Origin: Acidobacteriota bacterium
Lineage (GTDB): Bacteria > Acidobacteriota > Thermoanaerobaculia > Gp7-AA8
NCBI GenBank assembly: GCA_019244185.1
Contig: JAFATB010000006.1
Location: forward strand, 553,614-617,613
Reading direction: 5' to 3'
DNA: 64,000 bases
Under the pieces are notes generated by a model. The model was not told the origin of the DNA. It saw nothing but the letters and a program-made list of their open reading frames with translations, and ran no database searches. A program made the position numbers and the translations under genes. Of this stretch, positions 57,533 through 64,000 are shown one piece after another. Numbering within the stretch: position 1 is the first letter of the stretch; each line of letters opens with the position of its first letter.

Positions 57533-57890
57533 CGTCTTCCGCCTGCGCGTTCTCGTCGACTTCGGCCGGACCCTCGTCGGTGACGAGCGTCTCGTCGTCA
57601 TCGTCGAGATTGCGATACTCGATGTCGCGCTGGCGCAGCAGCTCGAGCGCGCGCGCCTCGTCCTCCGCGCCGACGTAAATGCGGATGTCGCCCATCGTGC
57701 CGAAGTTGATCGGCTCCATGCTGAACTTCACGTTCTCGATCTGCGCGGGAATCCCCTCGGCCTCGAGGAATCCCTGCAGCAGCCGCGCCTCGTCGTCAGT
57801 GCCGCTGCTGGCGATCTCGACCCAGGTCGTTCCTCCCTCGGCGGGCACCGTGTTCACGCTGTCGGGAAACCCCTGATTCGAATCGGCCAT
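57513..57890 (-). CDS. DUF2007-type putative signal-transducing protein
   Basis: 125 residues. A ferredoxin-like domain: WVEIASSGTDDEARLLQGFL, AEGIPAQIEN, IRIYVGAEDEARALELLR, as in DUF2007/GlnB-like small proteins, followed by a very acidic tail (DDDDETLV, EDDDGAGS). Lies 11 bp after selD. Confidence 0.78.
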   Translation of the reverse strand: MADSNQGFPDSVNTVPAEGGTTWVEIASSGTDDEARLLQGFLEAEGIPAQIENVKFSMEPINFGTMGDIRIYVGAEDEARALELLRQRDIEYRNLDDDDETLVTDEGPAEVDENAQAEDDDGAGS

Positions 57891-57901
57891 TCGGATGCTC
57901 C

Positions 57902-58963
57902 TTACGCTTCCACAGTAATCCGGCCGCGATCGGCCGTCATCGTTCCGATCTTTGCATAGAACAGGCCGCTCTCGTCGAACGCACTCGCCAGCGCCGCCGC
58001 GCGCTCTGGCGCGACCGCGATGAGCAGGCCGCCCGAGGTCTGCGCGTCACAGAACAAATCGAACTCCGAGTCGGGCACGCGCAACTCGACGCGCTCGCGG
58101 AAGTTCTTCGCGTTGCGCTTCGTGCCCCCGGAGCAGAAGCCGAGCGCGAGGAACTCGCGCGCGCCGGCGAGCACCGGCACGTCGCTGGCGCGGATGGTCG
58201 CGCCCACGCCCGCGCCCTCGCACATCTCGAGCAGATGGCCGATGAGACCGTAGCCGGTGACGTCGGTGGCCGCGTCGACGCCGACGCTCACCATCACACG
58301 CGCCGCATCGCGGTTGAGCATGGTCATCCAGCGCGTGGCCTCGTCGAGCAGCGGCTCGCTGGAAACGTTGCGCTGCTGCCACGTGCGATGCGCGTTGACG
58401 AGAATCCCGTTGCCGATCGGCTTCGTGAGAAACAGCACGTCGCCGGCGCGGCCCGTGGAGTTGCGCACGAGCTTCTCCGCGGAGACGATGCCTGTCACCG
58501 CCAGTCCGTACTTCGGGACGTCGTCGATGATGGTGTGCCCGCCCGCCACCGCAAATCCCGCCTCGGCCGCTTTGTCCGCGCCGCCGCGCAGGATCTCCGT
58601 CAGCACGTCGAGCGGCAGCTTGTCGGTCGGGAAGCCGGCGATGGCCAAGCCCAAAATCGGCGTCGCGCCCATCGCGTAGATGTCGGAGATGGAGTTGGCC
58701 GCGGCGATCTGGCCGAATAGGTACGGGTCGTCGACGATGGGCGTGAAGAAGTCGACGGTCTGCGCGATCGCGGTGTCGCCGACGATGCGCAGCACCGCGG
58801 CGTCGTCGGAGGTCGCCGTTCCGACAAGAAGATCCCCGACCCCTTCGCGTGAGGGGAGCTTCGCCAGAACGGAACGCAGGTCATCCTGACCCAGCTTGCA
58901 GGCTCAACCGCCGGTCGTCGCGAACGACGAGAGCGGCGGATACCGCGCGATGGCGTGCTTCAC
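57902..58963 (-). CDS. selD: Selenide, water dikinase containing selenocysteine
   Basis: Makes selenophosphate from selenide and ATP. 353 residues when the in-frame TGA at 58904-58906 is read as selenocysteine (residue 20), in GG-U-ACKL, which aligns with the catalytic Cys site GCGCK of other SelD proteins. Downstream blocks: TSDDAAVLRI, TVDFFTPIVDDPYLFG, AANSISDIYAMGATP, AVAGGHTI, DVTGYGLIGHLLEMCEGAGV and DAQTSGGLLIAV. Start is GTG 58963, which overlaps the upstream stop (GTGA). Without TGA decoding only a 297-residue fragment from 58795 would be seen. Confidence 0.93.
58876..58895 (-). promoter_or_regulatory. SECIS-like hairpin after the selD TGA codon
   Basis: Begins 9 nt after the TGA: GCTGGGTCA pairs with TGACCTGC, leaving one bulged T and a GGA loop at nucleotides 18-20 after the TGA. 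Bacterial SECIS elements have a bulged U and a G-containing loop at nearly the same distance. Predicted to recruit SelB. Confidence 0.7.
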
Positions 58964-59235
58964 GAGACGATCTTATCGTCTTCGCCGAGGACTGCCGCAC
59001 GCGCCGCGGTGACCGCGTCGAGAACTTCCTGGTAAAGCTCGTAGCGCGCGTTCTCGCTGAGCTGCACCTGCGCGCTCACGATCTCGGCGATCTGCGACGC
59101 GTAATGCGACGGCACGGGCAGTCGCACGCCGGACAGGTGCATGTCGCGGAAGCCGATCTTCAGCTCCGCTTCGAGCTTGCGGCGAAAGGCGCCGTCGAAG
59201 ATGTCGCGTTCGAGCGCGGCGTAGTCGATGTTCAT
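58960..59235 (-). CDS. Small conserved-looking protein of unknown function
   Basis: 91 residues, MNIDYAALERDIFDGAFRRK then ELKIGFRDMHLSGVRLPVPS; charged, mostly helical, no recognised motif. Overlaps the peptidase stop upstream (ATGA) and selD downstream (GTGA), so it is translated in series with both. Confidence 0.75.
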   Translation of the reverse strand: MNIDYAALERDIFDGAFRRKLEAELKIGFRDMHLSGVRLPVPSHYASQIAEIVSAQVQLSENARYELYQEVLDAVTAARAAVLGEDDKIVS

Positions 59236-60359
59236 GATTTGGCGGTGTACTTCGCAGTCACGATATTACCCGCGCGCGCGACGTGCGCGTCGACGTTGCG
59301 CCTGGCGAGGAACGCCGCGTACGCCTCCGCGAACGCGGCGGCGCGCTCGGGCGACTCCCACTTCGTGGTCACGTCGACGCGGCCGTCTTTGTACACGACC
59401 GCGCGGTCGTTGACCCAGCCGCGCGAAGCATCGGGGCCGACCAGAAAACGCCAGTGAAACTCGCCGAGGTGCTCGGCGGAGATCGCGCCGTCGGGATGCG
59501 AGGTGTCGAAGGACTCGGGCTTGAATGTCTGCGCGAAGTAGTCGTCGGGATGCAGGATCTGGCGCGTGGTCAGCGGCGGGCGCGCGTGCACGGCGTCGAG
59601 CGCTTTCCAGCCGCCGCGGCGATACGCCTCGACGACGAACTTCAATCCTTCGAGGTACGGAAACTTCAGCATCTCCGCGAAGTACTTCGGCGTCGACGGA
59701 TCGATCAGCTGCTCGGCCGCGGCGGACGAGCTGAGCATGGCCAGCATCTGGTCGTTCTTCATGATCTCGTCGAGATCGACGCCCGATTTCTGGAGCATGT
59801 GCGCGAGCATGACCAGCACGGCCTCGCCTTCGAGCACGGAGTGATACGCGAGCGCGGCGTCGCTGTCCTTCAGATACGCCTTCTCTTTTGCGGAGAGGCC
59901 GAAGTGCTGGTCCTGAATCGCGTGCGTGAGCTCGTGGACCATGACCATCTCTTCGAGCTGTTCGGGATCGACGAGCTGCTGCGTGCCGTCGGGAAGCTTC
60001 GGCAGCTGCTTGATGGAGTAGTAGACGTGCGCCTGCGCGTCGTAGAACGCGAGCACCTGCGATTCGTACAGCGAGAGCAGCTTCGGCATGAGCTGCTTCG
60101 GCTCGACGTCGACGAGCTGCAGCGCGCGCAGAATGCGGCCCCACTCGTCGAGCGAGTACGGCACCGACTGCGCCATCTGCTCCTGGAGTTTCGCGGAGAG
60201 CTCGCTGCGGTCGATGGTGACGTTGCGGACGGGATGGAGAAACTTGCGGCCGCGGATCTGCTCGACGGCCTTCATCCCCGGGTCGAGCGGCGAGGATGCC
60301 CACGCGCACGACGCCGCGAGAAAAACGAGCAGAAGGCGGGCCGAACGGAGCCGGATCAT
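59232..60359 (-). CDS. Secreted zinc metallopeptidase-like protein
   Basis: 375 residues with a signal peptide (LRSARLLLVFLAASCAWA). A zinc-type motif MVMVHELTHAIQDQHFG (HELTH) with a downstream Glu in SVLEGEAVLVML about 35 residues later, typical of gluzincin-like peptidases. The C-terminal part (WESPERAAAFAEAYAAFLAR) is helical. First gene of the six-gene operon that includes selD. Cellular substrate unknown. Confidence 0.82.
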   Translation of the reverse strand: MIRLRSARLLLVFLAASCAWASSPLDPGMKAVEQIRGRKFLHPVRNVTIDRSELSAKLQEQMAQSVPYSLDEWGRILRALQLVDVEPKQLMPKLLSLYESQVLAFYDAQAHVYYSIKQLPKLPDGTQQLVDPEQLEEMVMVHELTHAIQDQHFGLSAKEKAYLKDSDAALAYHSVLEGEAVLVMLAHMLQKSGVDLDEIMKNDQMLAMLSSSAAAEQLIDPSTPKYFAEMLKFPYLEGLKFVVEAYRRGGWKALDAVHARPPLTTRQILHPDDYFAQTFKPESFDTSHPDGAISAEHLGEFHWRFLVGPDASRGWVNDRAVVYKDGRVDVTTKWESPERAAAFAEAYAAFLARRNVDAHVARAGNIVTAKYTAKS

Positions 60360-60424
60360 GGGCTGCGCAACGGCTCGTTTGCGCGACCCATTCCGTTCCC
60401 TTAGAATGCGCGGCGATTCAGTCC

Positions 60425-60880
60425 ATGCAACGCGGCGACAGCGAGCGTATCGAAATCACGATCAGCAGCCGCTTCGAGAACATCGAACTGGTACAAGTGA
60501 TCGCGGAGCACCTCTGCGAAAACGCGGGTGTGGACGAGGATGGGTCTCACTGGATCGGCATGGCGGTACGCGAAGCGGTCGCCAACGCCATCAAACACGG
60601 GAACAAACTGGACGTACACAAGAAGGTGAACGCCACCTTCGATCTCAACGGAGCGGAGCTGGAAATCACGATCTCGGATGAAGGCGCAGGCTTCGATCCG
60701 GAGAAAGTGAGCGACCCGCTCAATCCGCAGAACCTCATGAAAACGAGCGGCCGCGGCATCTTCTACATGAAAACTTTCATGGACCAGGTCACCTACTCGT
60801 TCCAGCCCGGCGGCGGCACGTCGCTGGTGATGACGAAGAACCTGACCGGCGGCAGCGGCATCGCCAGCACGAAAGCCTGA
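60425..60880 (+). CDS. RsbW-type anti-sigma factor / serine kinase
   Basis: 151 residues. GHKL ATPase: N box REAVANAIKHGNKLD, G1 DEGAGFDP and G2-like SGRGIFYMKTFMD. RsbW-like proteins bind a sigma factor and phosphorylate a STAS antagonist. The STAS gene follows 22 bp downstream. Start at ATG 60425; the longer upstream frame overlaps the divergent peptidase promoter region. Confidence 0.9.
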   Translation: MQRGDSERIEITISSRFENIELVQVIAEHLCENAGVDEDGSHWIGMAVREAVANAIKHGNKLDVHKKVNATFDLNGAELEITISDEGAGFDPEKVSDPLNPQNLMKTSGRGIFYMKTFMDQVTYSFQPGGGTSLVMTKNLTGGSGIASTKA

Positions 60881-60902
60881 ACGATCGAGAAGGAGAAACG
60901 AA

Positions 60903-61238
60903 ATGAAAGCCACTACTCGCAGCGTCGACGGCGTCGAGATCATCAGCCTCGAGGGGAAGATCACGATCGGCTCCGGTGACACGCAACTGCGCGAGATCAT
61001 CAGCAACGCCATCAACTCCGGCAAGAACAAGATCCTGCTCGAGCTGAGCAAGGTCACGACGATCGACTCTTCCGGCATCGGCGAACTGGTCGGCTCCTAC
61101 ACCACCGTCACCAACCGCGGCGGAAAGCTCAAGCTCCTCCACCTCCCGGCCAAGCTCAACGAGCTCCTGCACGTGACGCAACTCATCACGGTGTTCGAGG
61201 TCTACGACAACGAACAGGAAGCCGTCTCCAGCTTTTAG
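60903..61238 (+). CDS. STAS-domain anti-sigma-factor antagonist
   Basis: 111 residues: VEIISLEGKITIGSGDTQLR and the phosphorylation region TTIDSSGIGELVGSYTTV, where the conserved Ser in DSSGIGE would be phosphorylated by the upstream RsbW-like kinase. AAGGAG precedes the ATG. Partner switching probably controls a sigma factor located elsewhere. Confidence 0.93.
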   Translation: MKATTRSVDGVEIISLEGKITIGSGDTQLREIISNAINSGKNKILLELSKVTTIDSSGIGELVGSYTTVTNRGGKLKLLHLPAKLNELLHVTQLITVFEVYDNEQEAVSSF

Positions 61239-61423
61239 CCGGTCCGACCGGCTGCGGTCGGCGCGGCCGACAGCGCTGAGGGCATAGCCTAGCTACACGT
61301 GCGGCTGCCCTCGAGTGCATTCGTCGTAGACGCGAGGCACGGCGGCATCCGCGCCTCGCGAACTCTTCAGGCAGCCGTACGCGCAGCCTGGCTATGCCCT
61401 TAGCGCAGCCGGCCGGGCCGGCT
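61237..61423. repeat. Large nested palindromic element
   Basis: Outer ends AGCCGGTCCGACCGGCT (61237-61253) and AGCCGGCCGGGCCGGCT (61407-61423) are themselves palindromic. Inside, a roughly 39-bp imperfect inverted repeat (61271-61309 with 61371-61409; shared GGGCATAGCC and CGGCTGCC) encloses a smaller hairpin (GCGAGGC and GCCTCGC). About 187 bp overall. It overlaps the ends of the two flanking genes. Probably a mobile-type or structured-RNA element. Confidence 0.72.
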
Positions 61424-62082
61424 CAGCCGCGCGTCGTGCGCCGGCGCACGCTGGGGGCCGTCATCGACGGTTCGCCGCCCATCACCGGACCGCTCCAGCG
61501 CATCGGCACCGTGTTCGTGTACACGACCTCGGTGTGCTCGAGCCAGATCGGGAACAACTCGTCCGCGCGCTTCGGGTCGTTCACCGCTTTCTGCGCGATC
61601 CCGACGAGCTCCGCGAACGGCTTCGTGTCGCCGAGGAAGCTGACCTTCAGCCGCAGTGCATTCGGAAAACGCGTGCGCGCGGCTTTGTCGGTCGGCGCCT
61701 GCGCGGCCATGTACGCGAGACGCGCCGACGTCGTGATCACTTTCTTCTCGCCCGGTCCGATGGCGATGAGGCGCGGCAGCAGCGTCGCTCCCGGCATCTC
61801 GGAACCGACGTTGACGGTGACAGTGTGCGTCTCGCGGTCGTACGTCGTCTCGGAGACGATGTCGGCGATCGCGATCGGCTCGCTGCGATGGTTCGTGATC
61901 TCGACGACGATCGGCACGGCGACGCCGGAGCGCATTTCATCCGAGCGGATCTCGGCGTCGACGCGCACCGCGTCCTCGGTACCGACCACGCGCCGCGGCT
62001 CCTTCATGTTCACCGGAGCCGTCGACGTACATCCGAGGGCGAGGAAGAGAGCTGCCACTGCGAAGCGGCGGAGAGTGTTCAC
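61423..62082 (-). CDS. Putative lipoprotein, tandem paralog 2
   Basis: 219 residues from GTG 62082, giving a lipoprotein signal (LRRFAVAALFLALGC). Conserved blocks shared with the next gene: EPRRVVGTEDAVRVDAEI, VPIVVEITNHRSEPIAIADI, TYDRETHTVTVNVGSEMPG and IGPGEKKVI. Beta-sandwich-like; no enzymatic motif. The 3' end overlaps the palindromic element. Confidence 0.75.
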   Translation of the reverse strand: MNTLRRFAVAALFLALGCTSTAPVNMKEPRRVVGTEDAVRVDAEIRSDEMRSGVAVPIVVEITNHRSEPIAIADIVSETTYDRETHTVTVNVGSEMPGATLLPRLIAIGPGEKKVITTSARLAYMAAQAPTDKAARTRFPNALRLKVSFLGDTKPFAELVGIAQKAVNDPKRADELFPIWLEHTEVVYTNTVPMRWSGPVMGGEPSMTAPSVRRRTTRG

Positions 62083-62123
62083 GAACGTATGGTACGCCGC
62101 TTCGCAGAGATGGGAGTGGGGCG

Positions 62124-62762
62124 CTACATTCCGCTCTGCGCGGCGTCCGCGCCGCTCATGCGCGCGCGCGGCGACCACTGCACGGGCAGCGCGTTGAGGT
62201 AGATCGTGTCGTTCGATTCGAGCCAGCGTTCGAAGAGCTCGTCGGGCAACGTCTGCGCGACGGCGGGCGCCTGCGCCTGTTTCTGAATCATCGCCAGGAA
62301 CGGCGTGAGGTCGCGCAGGATCGTCACCTTCACCTGCACGTAGCGCGGCACGCCGGCCATCGACGTGCGGATCGCGGCCGCGTTGAGCGCGACCATCGCC
62401 GCACCGCGCAGCACCTTCTTCTCGCCCGGCGCGATGAGCACCATGTGCGGCAGACGTCCCGACGGAATCTCGGAGCCGAGGGAGACGGTGATCGTGCCCG
62501 AGTCGGAGTCGTACGAGGCGTCGCTCACCTTGTCGGCGACGGCGACGGGGCTCGTGGTGAAGTTCTGGATCTGGTACGTGATGCCGATGGGCGCGCCGGG
62601 CGAGATCGAATCCTGCACGAGCTGCGCGTCGACGCGAACGTCGTCTTCACGTCCGAGGGCGCGGCGCGGGTCATCCATGTTGATGCTGGCGCCGTGCGCG
62701 GCGGCGGCGTGAAGGAGCACGATGGCGAAGAAGAGAAGGAAGAACAGCCTGGTCGATTTCAC
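62124..62762 (-). CDS. Secreted protein, tandem paralog 1
   Basis: 212 residues with a signal peptide (LFFLLFFAIVLLHAAAAHG, cut near GAS). Shares DDPRRALGREDDVRVDAQL, APIGITYQIQNF, VADKVSDASYD, TVSLGSEIPSG and IAPGEKKVL with the neighbouring lipoprotein, so the two arose by duplication. Family not recognised. Confidence 0.78.
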   Translation of the reverse strand: MKSTRLFFLLFFAIVLLHAAAAHGASINMDDPRRALGREDDVRVDAQLVQDSISPGAPIGITYQIQNFTTSPVAVADKVSDASYDSDSGTITVSLGSEIPSGRLPHMVLIAPGEKKVLRGAAMVALNAAAIRTSMAGVPRYVQVKVTILRDLTPFLAMIQKQAQAPAVAQTLPDELFERWLESNDTIYLNALPVQWSPRARMSGADAAQSGM

Positions 62763-62871
62763 GCGACACCCCCGCAGATCTCACGGTCGCGTCGCGCGTT
62801 GGCCACGCGCCGTCGGGGGAGCCGGGGAGCGCGAAGCGTGCCAGATTATTTGCAGAGTGTGACAGCGGTCA

Positions 62872-64000
<1,129 letters not shown>

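Overview
The window is a GC-rich bacterial chromosome segment, most likely from Acidobacteriota. The clues are a 973-residue TonB receptor with a carboxypeptidase-like N-terminal domain, a DUF507 protein, a sulfatase-fold/TPR protein and dense ATGA/GTGA-overlapping operons. The phylum call is inference; there is no rRNA gene here. Both ends cut genes: ppk at the left and lepA at the right.

Layout. 1-14.6 kb: ppk, then a potassium region. A KdpD transmitter half and KdpE are followed by a yefM-yoeB toxin-antitoxin pair and a 21-bp tandem repeat array. Then come a membrane protein, a porin, a 27-residue ORF, kdpF, kdpA, kdpB, kdpC, a KdpD sensor half and a KimA-like K+ importer. 14.6-22.8 kb: chemosensory-type signalling (degenerate receiver, CheB, a 1336-residue CheB-CheR-PAS-kinase, a NarL regulator). 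22.9-27.9 kb: subtilase, a DUF4157 protein with a transglutaminase-like C-terminus beside tRNA-Asn, pxpA and an MFS transporter.

28.0-35.4 kb is the most unusual region. It looks like a ribosomal-peptide (RiPP or bacteriocin-like) operon on the minus strand. It starts with a fused M50 protease/ThiF-type E1 enzyme, followed by two membrane proteins, an HlyD-type adaptor, four 40-residue precursor-like peptides of two families that share a MIEEMExVVAP leader, and a MacB-type permease. Two inverted-repeat pairs bracket the peptide cassettes. I do not recognise it as a described system.

36-42 kb is a housekeeping operon (rplU, rpmA, obgE, nadD, rsfS, a sigma-54-type activator, rlmH, a DksA-like protein, holA). 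42-53 kb: TonB receptor, sulfatase-fold/TPR protein, carboxyltransferase beta subunit, DUF507, a TldD-like pair and a Ser/Thr kinase. 53-64 kb: an EF-G paralog, a LexA-like repressor, a tightly overlapping operon that includes a selenocysteine-containing SelD, an RsbW/STAS pair, a large palindromic element, two tandem paralogous secreted proteins and lepA.

The potassium genes form a coherent uptake and sensing unit. The selD TGA codon, with a SECIS-like hairpin just after it, implies that the organism decodes UGA as selenocysteine.
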